64,000 nucleotides of DNA, taken from the NCBI RefSeq assembly GCF_026011735.1, contig NZ_BRVN01000011.1, positions 1 through 64,000 on the forward strand, in the 5' to 3' direction. The DNA comes from Dietzia sp. NCCP-2495 (lineage in GTDB: Bacteria > Actinomycetota > Actinomycetes > Mycobacteriales > Mycobacteriaceae). The notes below the pieces were generated by a model. It worked only from the letters and a program-made list of their open reading frames with translations, was not told where the DNA came from and did no database searches. Positions 44,997-54,790 of the stretch are shown here, piece by piece (positions within the stretch are counted from its first letter, which is position 1; the number at the start of each line of letters is the position of its first letter). Both the position numbers and the translations under genes were made by a program.

Positions 44997-45047
44997 TAAA
45001 AACAAGCGTCCAATACGCCTTTGCCGCTGCTCGTGGAAGTGGTCGGA

Positions 45048-46349
45048 TCATTGTTCGGAGCGATGACGCACGGTGAGCCACTGCGCTGCGATGATGACTA
45101 AGGCCACGATGGCGGTGATGCCCAGGGTCAGCGGATCTGATTGCGCCTTGAGGATCAGAAAGGGCACGAGCACTGCGACGTCGAGGACGATCGCGACCCA
45201 CGGGATCCACGCCTTGGCATTGACGTCGTCCTTGAGGCGTCGGACGATCCCGTAGTGGATGGCGATGTCCATTGTCAGGTACAAGATCGCCCCCAGGGAG
45301 GCGATCTGTGACAGGTCGAAGAAGGCCGCCATGAGGATCGCCAGGCCGGCTGTGATGTAGAGCGACTGGTGTCCGCCAGCCCCGGGTAGTCCCGGCACCT
45401 GGCCCATGTCGCGGAGCATGTCGTAGAGCTTGGAGACAGAGAACAAGCTCGCGATGAGTCCGGACAGCGTCGCCACCACCGCGATGATCACGGTCAGCGT
45501 CACGCCCCAGGATCCGAACATCGGCTTGGCAGCCTCGGCGAGGGCGTAGTCGCGGGCCCCGATGATCCGCGGCACGGTCAGGCTGGCGGTCACTGCGACG
45601 GTGATCAACAGATAGAGGACGGTGCACAGGGCGATGGAGATCATGATGGAGCGGCCGATATTGCGCTCCGGGGCCCGCAGGTCCGCACCCTGGTTGGTGA
45701 TCGTGGTGAAGCCCTTGTAGGCCAGGATGCACAGGGTCACCCCGGCCAGAAATCCCCACCAACCGTGGCCCGGTGGGGTGCGGTCGGCGACGGTGAACAG
45801 CCGGCCCAGCGAGGACACGCCCGCGGCCATGATGCCGCCGATCGCCAGCACCGCGATGCCCACGATCTTGAGCGCCGCGGTAGCGGTGGCTGACCGCTCG
45901 ACCCACTGGTTGCCCACCAGGTTCACCAGAGCGGCTGCGGCGATGGCGAGCACCGCCAGCACCGGCACCCACAGGGAGGAGTCCTGCATGCCGAACGGCC
46001 GCAGCACGTAGGTGCCGAAGGTCCGCCCCAGCAGGGACTCGGCGAGGATCATCGACACGTACATGAACAGGGAGAACGTGCCGGCGACCACCCCGGGCCC
46101 GTAGGCGGCTTTGAGCAGCATCGCGATCCCGCCCGAGGACGGGTTGATGGCCGAGTACCGGATGTAGGAGTAGGAACTGAACGCCACTACCACCGCGCCG
46201 GCGAGGAACGCCCACGGCACCCAGCCGCCGGCCAATTCCGCGACCTGGCCCACGAGGGCGAAGATGCCGGCGCCGATCATGACCCCGGTTCCCAGCGCGA
46301 CGGATCCGGTGAGAGTGAGCTTGTCTTGGGACTGCGTGCTGTGGTCCAT
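45048..46349 (-). CDS. APC-superfamily amino acid/cation transporter
   Basis: About 433 residues with 12 predicted helices. The N-terminal GTGVMIGAGIFALVGQVAELAG is the conserved helix-1 motif of APC amino acid permeases. SIRYSAINPSSGGIAMLLKAAYG-type helix 2-3 and the ITNQGADLRAPERNIGRSI loop follow. The substrate is not predictable. It lies 68 nt downstream of cueP on the same strand and may be part of the copper operon. An alternative GTG start lies at 46361. Confidence 0.82.
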   Translation of the reverse strand: MDHSTQSQDKLTLTGSVALGTGVMIGAGIFALVGQVAELAGGWVPWAFLAGAVVVAFSSYSYIRYSAINPSSGGIAMLLKAAYGPGVVAGTFSLFMYVSMILAESLLGRTFGTYVLRPFGMQDSSLWVPVLAVLAIAAAALVNLVGNQWVERSATATAALKIVGIAVLAIGGIMAAGVSSLGRLFTVADRTPPGHGWWGFLAGVTLCILAYKGFTTITNQGADLRAPERNIGRSIMISIALCTVLYLLITVAVTASLTVPRIIGARDYALAEAAKPMFGSWGVTLTVIIAVVATLSGLIASLFSVSKLYDMLRDMGQVPGLPGAGGHQSLYITAGLAILMAAFFDLSQIASLGAILYLTMDIAIHYGIVRRLKDDVNAKAWIPWVAIVLDVAVLVPFLILKAQSDPLTLGITAIVALVIIAAQWLTVRHRSEQ

Positions 46350-46417
46350 GCTGAGGCGCACTACCTTCCTGCCAGGTGGTTGCCGCGTCGGTGGCCTTAC
46401 TGGCGCGAGTGGGGATG

Positions 46418-47023
46418 TCAGGCGAGTTGCATAGTGGTCAGGCAGGTGAGGTCATCGTCGCCCGTGGAGATCGGAGCGGTGGCCGTTCTGCCGTCGTGGT
46501 CGATGGTGAGCGTGGCCGTGATGCCTCGCGGTAGCCAGAGCCCGAGAAAGCCGTTGTCGTAGGTGATGCGCGGTTCGTCGATGAGGGTGTCACCGGAGGC
46601 GTTATCGGTGACTGTGACGTGCACCTGTTCGTTGGCGATCTCGCCGAGGCAAGTGGTCAGGCTGTGGAATCGGCAGGGGTGGGTGCTCGTGTAATACGGA
46701 GCCACTGACAGATAGAACTGGTCCTCTGGAATAGGAATCGTCTCGAGGCTCTCATCGCCACTGGTCAAGACGAGCTCAGTCGGCTGCACCGAGGCGATCA
46801 GATCGTTCGGCCTGTCGGCCACCGGCATGGTGTCGAGCGTGTTGATGATCTGGGGTGCCTCGAGGCCGGCGAGATCGTAGGACTCCAACGAGGTGACGGG
46901 TGGTTCTGTCGACGCGTTGCCTGACGGTCCGGTCGAGCAGCCGGCGAGAGTCAACGCGGCGGCAGCATGGAACGCGGTCGCGGCTCGTCGCCGAGTGGAG
47001 TGGGTGGCGTTCATCGGATTCAT
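46418..47023 (-). CDS. cueP: CueP-family copper-binding lipoprotein
   Basis: About 201 residues. Signal peptide with lipobox LAGC. The mature part matches CueP: LEAPQIINTLDTMPVADRPNDLIASVQP, then HPCRFHSLTTCLGE, NGFLGLWLPRG and the end DDLTCLTTMQL. CueP binds copper outside the membrane in enterobacteria and is common in actinobacterial copper loci. Cys residues in HPC, TTC and LTC are the likely ligands. ATG 47023 overlaps the ATPase stop by 4 nt. Confidence 0.9.
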   Translation of the reverse strand: MNPMNATHSTRRRAATAFHAAAALTLAGCSTGPSGNASTEPPVTSLESYDLAGLEAPQIINTLDTMPVADRPNDLIASVQPTELVLTSGDESLETIPIPEDQFYLSVAPYYTSTHPCRFHSLTTCLGEIANEQVHVTVTDNASGDTLIDEPRITYDNGFLGLWLPRGITATLTIDHDGRTATAPISTGDDDLTCLTTMQLA

Positions 47024-49194
47024 CCTCGTTGCATCGCTGTGGTGACGGTGTCCGGGCGCAGGTCGAGACGACGCAGCAGCTGAGCGTTGAGAGCAACGAC
47101 GACCGTGGAGGCGGACATGAGGATGGCGCCGACGCCCATGGGCAGCACGAATCCGATCGGAGCCAACACGCCGGCGGCCAGGGGCACGGCGGCGAGGTTG
47201 TAGCCGGCCGCCCACCACAGGTTCTGCTTCATCTTGCGGTAGCTCGCCCGGGACAGTTCGATGACCGAGAGCACAGAGCGGGGATCCGATGAGGCCAGGA
47301 TGACCCCCGCGGAGCCGATCGCCACGTCGGTCCCGGCGCCGATGGCGATGCCCACATCGGCTTGGGCCAGTGCGGGCGCGTCGTTGACCCCGTCGCCGAC
47401 CATGGCGACCTTCTTGCCTTCGGACTGCAGTTCGGCGACTTTGGCGGCCTTGTCTTCTGGCCGGACCCCGGCGAAGACCCGGTCGATGCCGAGTTCGGAG
47501 GCGACGGTGTCGGCCACGGCGCGAGCATCGCCGGTGATCATGACGACTTGAGCTCCGGCGGCATGCAGGGCGTCGACGGCGTCCCGGGATTCCGGCCGGA
47601 TCTCGTCGGCCAGCCGCAGCGCGCCGATCACCCGGCCCTCGGCGAGGACGTGCAGGATGATCGCGCCCTCGTCTCGCCACTGGTCGGCGATGGGGAGTTC
47701 ATCGCGTCCGTGCTGATCGAGCAGGTAGGGGCCGCCGACCTCGACCACGGTGCCGTCCACCGTGGCCTTCACGCCCACGGCCGGGGAGGAGGAGAAGTCG
47801 GTCGCCTTCGACACGGTCAGGTCGCGGGTCTGTGCGGCCCCGACCACGGCTCTGGCCAGCGGGTGCTCACTGTCGGACTCGGCGGCTGCAGCCAGGGCAA
47901 GCACCTCGTTGGCGGTGTGCTCGTCTATTGATTCGATTCCGGTGACGGTGGGTTCGCCCTTGGTCAGGGTGCCGGTCTTGTCGAACAGGACGGCGTCGAC
48001 GGTGCGCATCGACTCGAGCGCGAGGCGGTCCTTGATCAGCACCCCGCCGCGGGCGGCGCGTTCGGTAGCGATCGAGACCACCAGCGGAATCGCCAAACCC
48101 AGCGCGTGGGGGCAGGCGATCACCAGCACGGTGATCGTGCGCACCACACCCGCGTCCGGCAACCCGAGAACGCTCCAGATTATCGCGGTGATCACAGCCG
48201 ATGCGAGGGCGAACCAGAACAACCAGCCGGCCGCGGTGTCAGCGATGCGCTGGGCCCGCGAGGAGGATGCCTGTGCGTCGGACACCAGCTTCTGAATTCC
48301 GGCCAGAGCGGTGTCGTCCCCTGTCGCCGAGACCTTCACGCGCAGGCCGGAGTCAGTGGCCACGGTGCCTGCGACGACCTGCTCGCCGATGCCGCGGCGG
48401 ATCGCCTTGGATTCGCCGGTGACCATGGATTCGTCCATGCTGGCCGAGCCGTCGATAATCGTGCCGTCGGCGGGAACAGAAGCACCGGGGCGGACGATCA
48501 CCACGTCGCCGACCAGCAGATCGGCCGGTGCGACTGTCATCACGTCGTCGCCGTCGACCTTCTCGGCCTCATCAGGCAGCAGCGCCGCCAGAGAATCGAG
48601 TGCAGAGGTGGTGTGCGCCAGAGAACGCATCTCAATCCAGTGGCCCAGCAGCATGATGACCACCAGCAGCGCCAGTTCCCACCAGAAGTTCAGCTCATGA
48701 TTCAGCAAACTCAGGCTTGCGCCCCAGGAGGCGATGAACGCCACGGTAATCGCCAAGCCGATGAGCAGCATCATGCCGGGCTGCCGAGCGCGAACCTCAG
48801 ACACCGCGCCAGTCAGGAACGGCCGACCACCCCAGAGATAAATCACTGTGCCCAGGGCGGGGGAGACCCACCACACCCATCCGGCGTCGGGCAGCTGGTA
48901 ACCGATGAGGTCGGCGAACATCTCGTTGAAGCCGACCACCGGCACCGCCAAGACGAGCATGATCCAGAACAAACGTCGGAACTGCCCGACGTGGTCTGCG
49001 TGCCCCGCATGACCGCCATGGTCTTCATGGCCAGCGTGATGCTGCCCCGCATGGGCGTGGCCCGTCGTCTCCTGGGGCCCGTCCGGGTGATGGTGCTCAG
49101 CTACCGCCGTGTCTCGCTCGTTGAGGTGCCCGGCCGCGGCTCCGCCGGATCCGTGACTGTGGGCGTGGTCATGATGATCGTGCGACTGATTCAT
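47020..49194 (-). CDS. copB: P1B-type copper ATPase with CPH motif (CopB)
   Basis: About 724 residues. The His-rich N terminus (HDHHDHAHSHG and more) replaces a Cys-type metal-binding domain. VLVIACPHALGLAIPL carries the CPH membrane motif of CopB-type Cu/Ag exporters; DKTGTLTKGE is the phosphorylation site, SMVTGES the actuator and GDGVNDAPAL the hinge. Exports copper across the membrane. GGAAGGGA precedes ATG 49194, which overlaps the stop of a tiny Cys-rich gene by 4 nt. Confidence 0.95.
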   Translation of the reverse strand: MNQSHDHHDHAHSHGSGGAAAGHLNERDTAVAEHHHPDGPQETTGHAHAGQHHAGHEDHGGHAGHADHVGQFRRLFWIMLVLAVPVVGFNEMFADLIGYQLPDAGWVWWVSPALGTVIYLWGGRPFLTGAVSEVRARQPGMMLLIGLAITVAFIASWGASLSLLNHELNFWWELALLVVIMLLGHWIEMRSLAHTTSALDSLAALLPDEAEKVDGDDVMTVAPADLLVGDVVIVRPGASVPADGTIIDGSASMDESMVTGESKAIRRGIGEQVVAGTVATDSGLRVKVSATGDDTALAGIQKLVSDAQASSSRAQRIADTAAGWLFWFALASAVITAIIWSVLGLPDAGVVRTITVLVIACPHALGLAIPLVVSIATERAARGGVLIKDRLALESMRTVDAVLFDKTGTLTKGEPTVTGIESIDEHTANEVLALAAAAESDSEHPLARAVVGAAQTRDLTVSKATDFSSSPAVGVKATVDGTVVEVGGPYLLDQHGRDELPIADQWRDEGAIILHVLAEGRVIGALRLADEIRPESRDAVDALHAAGAQVVMITGDARAVADTVASELGIDRVFAGVRPEDKAAKVAELQSEGKKVAMVGDGVNDAPALAQADVGIAIGAGTDVAIGSAGVILASSDPRSVLSVIELSRASYRKMKQNLWWAAGYNLAAVPLAAGVLAPIGFVLPMGVGAILMSASTVVVALNAQLLRRLDLRPDTVTTAMQRG

Positions 49195-49355
49195 TTGGTC
49201 CCTTCCGTCTTGTCCATTGCCACCTGGTTGGCGTGATCTTCGAGCGGCATGCGTCCGGCAGCTTCGATATGCAGGAGTTTCGAGGGAGTGAAACAGCAAG
49301 AACATGATTCCCTGACAGCGGTGAGCCCTAGCGCATGATGTGTTCTAGGGGTCAT
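49191..49355 (-). CDS. Small CSCC protein coupled to copB
   Basis: 54 residues: MTPRTHHALGLTAVRESCSCCF and a polar tail. The LGLTA...CSCC pattern is found in small proteins and ATPase extensions of actinobacterial copper loci (from memory). The Cys cluster could bind Cu(I) and hand it to CopB. The stop overlaps the copB start by 4 nt and GGGAAGAG precedes the ATG at a suitable distance. Too short for firm annotation, but position and motif agree. Confidence 0.6.
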   Translation of the reverse strand: MTPRTHHALGLTAVRESCSCCFTPSKLLHIEAAGRMPLEDHANQVAMDKTEGTK

Positions 49356-49580
49356 GGACATCTCTTCCCGTGGGGCCAAGTAGCAGTTGCTCCGGGCCAC
49401 GAGCCGATACCGCCGCAGGGTATCGAATCGTGCTGACATCTGTGCTCGGCCGACCACGTTCGTGACACCGCCCATCCCAGGATCGCCGTTCCCGTCGGTG
49501 ATGACGCACGTCCTGGCGTTCTGGGGTCCGGCCGACAGTCAGGATCGTGGGTGAGCCAGCGGATTGTGGTGGAGATTGTG

Positions 49581-49600
49581 TGAAGGTTTGCTCAAGATGT
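49581..49600 (+). promoter_or_regulatory. CopR-box-like direct repeat upstream of the copB operon
   Basis: TGAAGGTTT, 2 nt, TCAAGATGT. Compare the C. glutamicum CopR box TGAAGATTT-nn-TGAAGATTT (from memory). About 225 nt upstream of the minus-strand CSCC-copB-cueP genes. Confidence 0.6.
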
Positions 49601-49954
49601 TCGTCAGGGGAGTGGTTCGGGCTGGCGCCACGATGATGGCGGCTCCCTTCTAGGGCGCTCGGAACGATGGAAGCACCCTCCGCCGCTGCTGGTCTTTCGG
49701 GCGCCCAAGGGCGTGGGCCAGGGTGAGCTGCCTTTGGCCCGACTCCGTAGCCACATTGCTCGAACCCGAAGGCTTTTTCGGTGACGACCTGCGGTGATGG
49801 CCTGGGACGATTGGAACAACCGGGTTGCCAGCCCGGGATAGGGCCCGCGAGTTCGTCGAGCTAACCGGCGGCGTCGACCGGATCCTGAATCGATCAGATG
49901 TCATGTTCTCTTCTGGTTTCTGCCGTGCGAGTTCATTGGCTTTCCCACCCGCAA

Positions 49955-49983
49955 ACTATACCCCAACGGGGTATGTTGGTGAG
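49955..49983 (-). promoter_or_regulatory. CsoR-type operator inside a minus-strand promoter
   Basis: ATACCCC (49958-49964) and GGGGTAT (49968-49974) are perfect arms with a 3-nt centre. On the minus strand they lie between CTCACC (-35, 49978-49983) and TATAGT (-10, 49955-49960) with a 17-nt spacer. The same layout is seen before copZ. Confidence 0.8.
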
Positions 49984-50075
49984 GCGTGTTCACCGAATTT
50001 CGGGGCTCGGCTACATCCGCGAAGCATCCTGCTCGCGACCTTGCCGGGGCCTCCCATGCACCTACCCGCCCCCGT

Positions 50076-50432
50076 TTAGCGGGAGAAGCGGGCGATGGCG
50101 TCGGCCACTTCCTTGAATTTGATCTCTGCGGCCTCGTCGGACTCGTTCACTGCGTCGGCGACGCAGTGGCGCATGTGGTCGTCGAGCAGGCCGAGGGCGA
50201 CGTTGCGCAGTGCGGAATTGATGGCGCTGACCTGGGTGAGGATGTCGATGCAGTACTGCTCCTCATCGATCATGCGGTGGATGCCCCGCACCTGGCCCTC
50301 GATCCGCTTGAGCCGGGCCTTGTAGCGGTCCTTTTCCTTCATGTAGCCGTGGTGACTGTGGGTCTCGCAGCCAGCGGCTTCGGCATCGTGCTCGGCTGCA
50401 GGGTCGATGGCGAGGTCCGGGGTATCCGTCAT
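50076..50432 (-). CDS. csoR: Copper-sensing repressor CsoR
   Basis: 118 residues. The Cys-His-Cys Cu(I) site is visible: [11 protein letters not shown] (Cys), [10 protein letters not shown] (His and Cys). The helix [20 protein letters not shown] is typical of CsoR. Cu(I) binding releases the repressor from GC-rich ATACCCC-N3-GGGGTAT operators, two of which are present in this window. Its ATG overlaps the copA stop by 4 nt, so it autoregulates as last gene of copZ-copA-csoR. Confidence 0.95.
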   Translation of the reverse strand: MTDTPDLAIDPAAEHDAEAAGCETHSHHGYMKEKDRYKARLKRIEGQVRGIHRMIDEEQYCIDILTQVSAINSALRNVALGLLDDHMRHCVADAVNESDEAAEIKFKEVADAIARFSR

Positions 50433-52801
50433 GACTGGCTCCTGGTCTGGTCGTGGTTGGGGGTCGCGTGGCTTGAGGTGAACCCGCGCAGGCGTAGGGA
50501 GTTGGTCACCACGAACACACTCGAGAACGCCATTGCGACGCCTGCGAGCATGGGATTGAGCAGTCCGATCGCAGCGACGGGGATCAGTGCGACGTTGTAG
50601 GCGAACGCCCAGAATAGGTTGCCCTTGATGGTGCCCAGGGTCCGGCGTGACAGCCTGATCGCGTCCACGGCGGATCGCAGGTCGTCGTTCATCAGAGTGA
50701 TGTCGGAGGCTTCGATCGCCACGTCCGTGCCGGCGCCCATCGCCAGTCCGAGCTCGGCCCGGGCGAGAGCTGCCGCGTCGTTGACGCCGTCGCCGACCAT
50801 GGCGACGTTCTTGCCCTTGGCCTGCAGTTTCTCGATCTGGGCGACCTTGTCGTGGGGCATGACCTCGGCGATCACGTTGGCCGGATCAATGCCGACCTCG
50901 CTGGCCACGACACGTGCGGCTCCGGCGTTGTCGCCGGTGAGTAGCCACGGGGTCAATCCGAGAGCTTTGAGTCCGGCTACCGCCTCGGCGGAGGTGGGCT
51001 TGACGGTGTCGCGGACGGTGATCACGCCCGCGACGGTGCCGTCGATCTGGGCGACCACAGGGGTGCCGCCCTGCTTCTGGGCATCGTCGAACGCGGTCCG
51101 CAGGTCCGCCGGCAGGGAGCCCTCAGGGCGACCAATGGTCACCACGGCACCGTCGACGGTGCCCGTGACGCCACGGCCTGCAGTATTGGTGAACCCGGTG
51201 ACCTCCGGCAGAATGACGGATCCGGCCTCCCTGTCGGCCACGGGGCCCTCGCCCGCCAGACTCTTTGCACCCTCGCGGGCGATGGCCTGGGCGATCGGGT
51301 GCTCGGACGCGGCCTCCACCGCAGCGGCCTTGACCAGCAGATCCGTCCGGTCGAATCCGGCGGCAGTGGTGACCTGGCTGACGGACATCACTCCGGAGGT
51401 GACGGTGCCGGTCTTGTCCATGACGATGGTGTCGACGCGCCGGGTGGACTCTAGGACCTCGGGCCCCTTGATGAGCAGTCCCATCTGGGCGCCGCGGCCG
51501 GTACCGACCAGGAGTGCGGTGGGAGTGGCCAGGCCCAGTGCGCACGGGCAGGCGATGATGAGCACGGCCACGGCGGCGGTGAACGCGGTGGCCAGTCCCG
51601 CTCCCACCACAAACAAGTGCACGAGCAGGGTGATGATCGCGATGACGATCACGATGGGCACGAAGACCTGCGAGATGCGGTCGACCAGTCGTTGGACCGG
51701 GGCCTTCTTGGACTGCGCCTCGGTGACCAGCTTGGCCATCTGGGACAGTGTGGTGTTCTCGCCCGTGCGGGTGACCTCGATCAGCAGTCTTCCCGAGGTG
51801 TTCATGGTTGCGCCGGTCACCGTGGAGCCGGACGTGACCTCAACCGGGACGGATTCGCCGGTGAGCATGGACTCGTCGATCGCGGACGAACCCTCGGTGA
51901 CGCGACCGTCGGTGGCGATCTTTTCGCCCGGGCGCACCACGACGATGTCGCCGACCTTCAACTGACCCACGGGGATGCGGACCTCGACGCCGTCGCGGAG
52001 GACGGCGGCGTCCTTGGCTCCCATGTCGAGGAGCGCCTTGAGTGCGGCGGAGGACTGCCCCTTGGCCTTGGTTTCAAACCAGCGGCCCAGCAGCAGGAAG
52101 GAGATCACCACGGCGGCGGTCTCCAGATAGATCTCGTCCATCGTGGAGTTTGTGGGCAGCAGATGCACTTCCATGGTCATGCCGGGCATGCCGGCGTTGC
52201 CGAGGAACAGTGCCCACAGTGACCAGAGGTAGGCGGCCGCCGTGCCCATCGAGACCAGGGTGTCCATGGTGAACGAGCCGTGCCGCAGGTTGGCGAGGGT
52301 GGCCTTGTGGAAGGGTGCGCCTCCCCAGAAGAAGATGGGGGTGACCATGGTCAGCACGGCCCACTGCCAATTGGTGAACTGCAGTGCCGGGATCATGCTC
52401 AGCAAGACCACCGGGACCGTGAGTGCAGCCGAGACAATCAGACGGTGTTTGAGGTCTGCGGTCTCGCGTTCCCTGGCCTCCTCGATCTGGTCTCGGGGAC
52501 CGGTGCCGCCACCTGCGGAAGTTGCGTCCACAGCCTCGCCGTCGTCATTCTTCATCGTGAACGCGTCGTATCCCGCACCGCGCACGGTCTCGATGAGCGC
52601 GTCCGTGTCGACCTTGCTCGGGTCGAAGGAGATGGACGCGGACTCGGTGGCGAAGTTGACCGTGGCGTCCACCCCGTCGAGCTTGTTGAGCTTGCGCTCG
52701 ACCCGCCCCGAGCACGAAGTGCAGGTCATGCCCGTGACGCCCAGATCTATGTCGATCAGATCCACCGCGGGGTGCATCTGGGAGGGTTGAGTCTGGGTCA
52801 T
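50429..52801 (-). CDS. copA: P1B-type Cu(I) ATPase CopA
   Basis: 790 residues. One N-terminal heavy-metal domain with [12 protein letters not shown], a membrane CPC motif in [28 protein letters not shown] phosphorylation site, [12 protein letters not shown] actuator loop and [13 protein letters not shown]. Exports Cu(I) from the cytosol. It differs from the CopB ATPase at 47 kb in metal domain and membrane motif, so the two pumps are not duplicates. Middle gene of copZ-copA-csoR. Confidence 0.96.
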   Translation of the reverse strand: MTQTQPSQMHPAVDLIDIDLGVTGMTCTSCSGRVERKLNKLDGVDATVNFATESASISFDPSKVDTDALIETVRGAGYDAFTMKNDDGEAVDATSAGGGTGPRDQIEEARERETADLKHRLIVSAALTVPVVLLSMIPALQFTNWQWAVLTMVTPIFFWGGAPFHKATLANLRHGSFTMDTLVSMGTAAAYLWSLWALFLGNAGMPGMTMEVHLLPTNSTMDEIYLETAAVVISFLLLGRWFETKAKGQSSAALKALLDMGAKDAAVLRDGVEVRIPVGQLKVGDIVVVRPGEKIATDGRVTEGSSAIDESMLTGESVPVEVTSGSTVTGATMNTSGRLLIEVTRTGENTTLSQMAKLVTEAQSKKAPVQRLVDRISQVFVPIVIVIAIITLLVHLFVVGAGLATAFTAAVAVLIIACPCALGLATPTALLVGTGRGAQMGLLIKGPEVLESTRRVDTIVMDKTGTVTSGVMSVSQVTTAAGFDRTDLLVKAAAVEAASEHPIAQAIAREGAKSLAGEGPVADREAGSVILPEVTGFTNTAGRGVTGTVDGAVVTIGRPEGSLPADLRTAFDDAQKQGGTPVVAQIDGTVAGVITVRDTVKPTSAEAVAGLKALGLTPWLLTGDNAGAARVVASEVGIDPANVIAEVMPHDKVAQIEKLQAKGKNVAMVGDGVNDAAALARAELGLAMGAGTDVAIEASDITLMNDDLRSAVDAIRLSRRTLGTIKGNLFWAFAYNVALIPVAAIGLLNPMLAGVAMAFSSVFVVTNSLRLRGFTSSHATPNHDQTRSQS

Positions 52802-52887
52802 CGAGGATCAATCCTTCACGGTGAACGGGTGGTGTGCTCGGGGCCAGGGATCTCGCCAGCTGCTGGGGCTGGCGAGATCGCTTCGCG

Positions 52888-53097
52888 TCAAGAGGTGACG
52901 GTGTAGCCGGCTTCCTTGACGGCCGCGACGACCTGCTCGTCGGTGAAGCCCTCGCCGGAGACCGACACCGTTCCGGTCTTGCTCGAGGCCTCCACCATGG
53001 AGACGCCCGCGATTTCGCCGACTTCCTCCTTGACCGACGACTCACAGTGTCCGCAGGTCATGCCCTGGACGGTGTACTCCTTGGTGCTGGTAGCCAT
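52888..53097 (-). CDS. copZ: Copper chaperone CopZ
   Basis: 69 residues, one ferredoxin-like HMA domain: YTVQGMTCGHCESSVKEEVGEI, with MTCGHC the Cu(I)-binding loop. Delivers Cu(I) to CopA and CsoR in the cytoplasm. ATG 53097 has GGAAGGAG upstream; an in-frame extension of 23 codons runs into the promoter and is rejected. First gene of the operon, 86 nt ahead of copA. Confidence 0.95.
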   Translation of the reverse strand: MATSTKEYTVQGMTCGHCESSVKEEVGEIAGVSMVEASSKTGTVSVSGEGFTDEQVVAAVKEAGYTVTS

Positions 53098-53168
53098 GAC
53101 GGCTCCTTCCGTTGACGGGTGTAGTTCGTTGAGACATCCGATGGCTCGGATCAATCCGAACACCAATG

Positions 53169-53197
53169 AATCTATACCCCGTAGGGGTATTGGTCAA
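53169..53197 (-). promoter_or_regulatory. copZ-copA-csoR promoter with CsoR operator in the spacer
   Basis: Minus strand: -35 TTGACC (53192-53197), 17-nt spacer, -10 TAGATT (53169-53174). The spacer holds ATACCCC-TAC-GGGGTAT read on this strand (53174-53190). A repressor bound here would block polymerase directly. Confidence 0.9.
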
Positions 53198-53198
53198 G

Positions 53199-53474
53199 GG
53201 TGATGTTCGCTTGTGTCCGCGGCTCACTCCGCCTGCACTCTGATCGCCCGGACGCCGTATGGATTGACCAGTAGGCGGGCGCAAGAGCCGTGGCGGCAAG
53301 GTCTTTGGAAGCGCGGAGACGAGCTCACCGTGCTGGCGGTGCAGCGCGAACCAGGCCCTTGCCGCCGCAGTCGAGCAGTTCGTCATAGAGACGGGCGACG
53401 CGTATTAACGCAGGCCAACACCCGGCCATGTCTGTATCCGCAACCAATTGTTCGGAACCCTGGCCGAGGGCCTC
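53199..53474. other. Gap without a recognised gene
   Basis: Upstream of the copper promoter and after the L,D-transpeptidase stop. No gene, repeat or terminator that I can support. Confidence 0.5.
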
Positions 53475-54689
53475 TTAGGCTAGGTCGGCATTTCCAGCAC
53501 GCCAGGTTTCCCACGGGATGTTCCAGTCGCCCAGCCCGTCGGTCCCGGGAAGCGTCGGTCCGACGGTATTGATGACCTTGACCACGTCGCCCCGGTTGCT
53601 GCTGTTCTGGAACGACTTGGCGTAGGCGTCGGTGACATTGATACAGCCGTTACTGACGTTGGTGAAGCCCTGTTGTTCAACGGACCATGGGGCGGCATGG
53701 ACGTAGATCCCGCTGTAGGACATCTGGGTGGCCCAGTTGACTGAAAGCCGGTAGCCGTCGGCCGAGTCGACCGGCACACCAAACGTCGATGAATCCATGA
53801 TGAGCGATTCGTATCGGTCGCCGATGTAGTAGGTGCCGTTCGGGGTGGGTGTCGATGCCTTTCCTAGTGAGACCGGGCTACTGCTGACGACCTCGCCATT
53901 GATTCGGGTCGTCATTGTCTTGGTGTTGTCGTCGATCGTGGTGATGACCTCGTCGCCGATCGTGAAGTTGCTGTTTGCGTCCTGGGCTCCGTAAAGGCCT
54001 TCGCCCATATCGGTGCCGTAGATGTTGACGTCGACGTCGACCTCGGTGCCCGGTGCCCAGAATTCGGCGGGGCGCCAGCGAACCTCCGAGGGCGACACCC
54101 AGTAGAAGGCTCCTTCGACGGCGGGGGTCGTGGTGACCTCGATGGCGTCCTGGACGGCCTTACGGTCGCCGACGGCGGACTCGAAACGCACCGCGACCGG
54201 CTGCGCGATACCTACCGTGTGGCCCTGACCGGTCACCAGGCTCGCGCTGGTGGTCGAGTTCGGGACCACGGTGCTGAACGAGGACGAGTCTGTAATCGTC
54301 TCACCGTCGTCGTTAGTAGCGCTCGCCTCGATCGAGTAATCCCGGTTGTAGCCCAGAGTCTCGGTGGTGCGCCACTGGGAGCGTTCCGCGTTGAACTCGC
54401 CTTCGACCTCGCGGCCTTCTTCGTTTGTGACCGTGACATCGTCGAACGCACCGTCTGTCACATCCAAGACGATCGGTTCCCGCGGCGTCGCGGCCACTGT
54501 CCCATCTTCGAACGAGGTGTGAATGACGGCCGCAGCGGCGGGGGCTTCTTTCGGTGCAGCGGCCGTCGAGGTGTCCTCGGTATCTCCGATCGTGCACGCG
54601 CTCAGCCCTACTGCGGCCACCAAGGCCACCGCGACCGAGGCAAGCCGTTTCGCCGGTGTGCGCTCTGGTGCGGCTCCGCCTGCGAGCAT
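53475..54689 (-). CDS. L,D-transpeptidase lipoprotein with unusual SNGC active site
   Basis: About 404 residues. Signal peptide with lipobox LSAC (Cys32). Two immunoglobulin-like domains precede the YkuD catalytic domain. The catalytic segment reads YSGIYVHAAPWSVEQQG, then SNGCIN: the His-Ala and Cys are present, but the usual SHGC is SNGC. The enzyme forms 3-3 cross-links in peptidoglycan. I chose ATG 54689 because GAGGAAAG lies 9 nt upstream; a start at 54749 is possible. It ends the run of copper-locus envelope genes. Confidence 0.87.
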   Translation of the reverse strand: MLAGGAAPERTPAKRLASVAVALVAAVGLSACTIGDTEDTSTAAAPKEAPAAAAVIHTSFEDGTVAATPREPIVLDVTDGAFDDVTVTNEEGREVEGEFNAERSQWRTTETLGYNRDYSIEASATNDDGETITDSSSFSTVVPNSTTSASLVTGQGHTVGIAQPVAVRFESAVGDRKAVQDAIEVTTTPAVEGAFYWVSPSEVRWRPAEFWAPGTEVDVDVNIYGTDMGEGLYGAQDANSNFTIGDEVITTIDDNTKTMTTRINGEVVSSSPVSLGKASTPTPNGTYYIGDRYESLIMDSSTFGVPVDSADGYRLSVNWATQMSYSGIYVHAAPWSVEQQGFTNVSNGCINVTDAYAKSFQNSSNRGDVVKVINTVGPTLPGTDGLGDWNIPWETWRAGNADLA

Positions 54690-54790
54690 CGCTTCTTTCC
54701 TCACCACTTCTCCCTCGAGTTCGTATGCGTTCTGACCGGTAGTTTCCATTCCGTCTTCGGTCGGCCTTGGTTTGCGCCGCCGACGACGTT

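Larger units (their letters stand above)
49356..50075. other. 720-nt gap with copper-responsive sites
   Basis: Between the small CSCC gene and csoR no recognised protein is encoded. An 84-codon minus-strand frame (49904-49650) starts shortly after the CsoR-type promoter but resembles nothing known. The gap holds a CopR-type repeat at 49581 and a CsoR-type promoter at 49955, listed separately. Confidence 0.5.

Noticed and set aside
44941-46215. 424-codon minus-strand frame
   Set aside because: Out-of-frame shadow of the APC transporter, rich in Arg, Gly and His.
46418-47680. 420-codon frame containing CueP
   Set aside because: Only the last 201 codons are CueP; the first 219 are a shadow of the CopB gene.
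49650-49904. 84-codon frame after the second CsoR-type promoter
   Set aside because: Position is suggestive, but composition is basic and featureless and no Cys or Met metal ligands are seen; not called as a gene.
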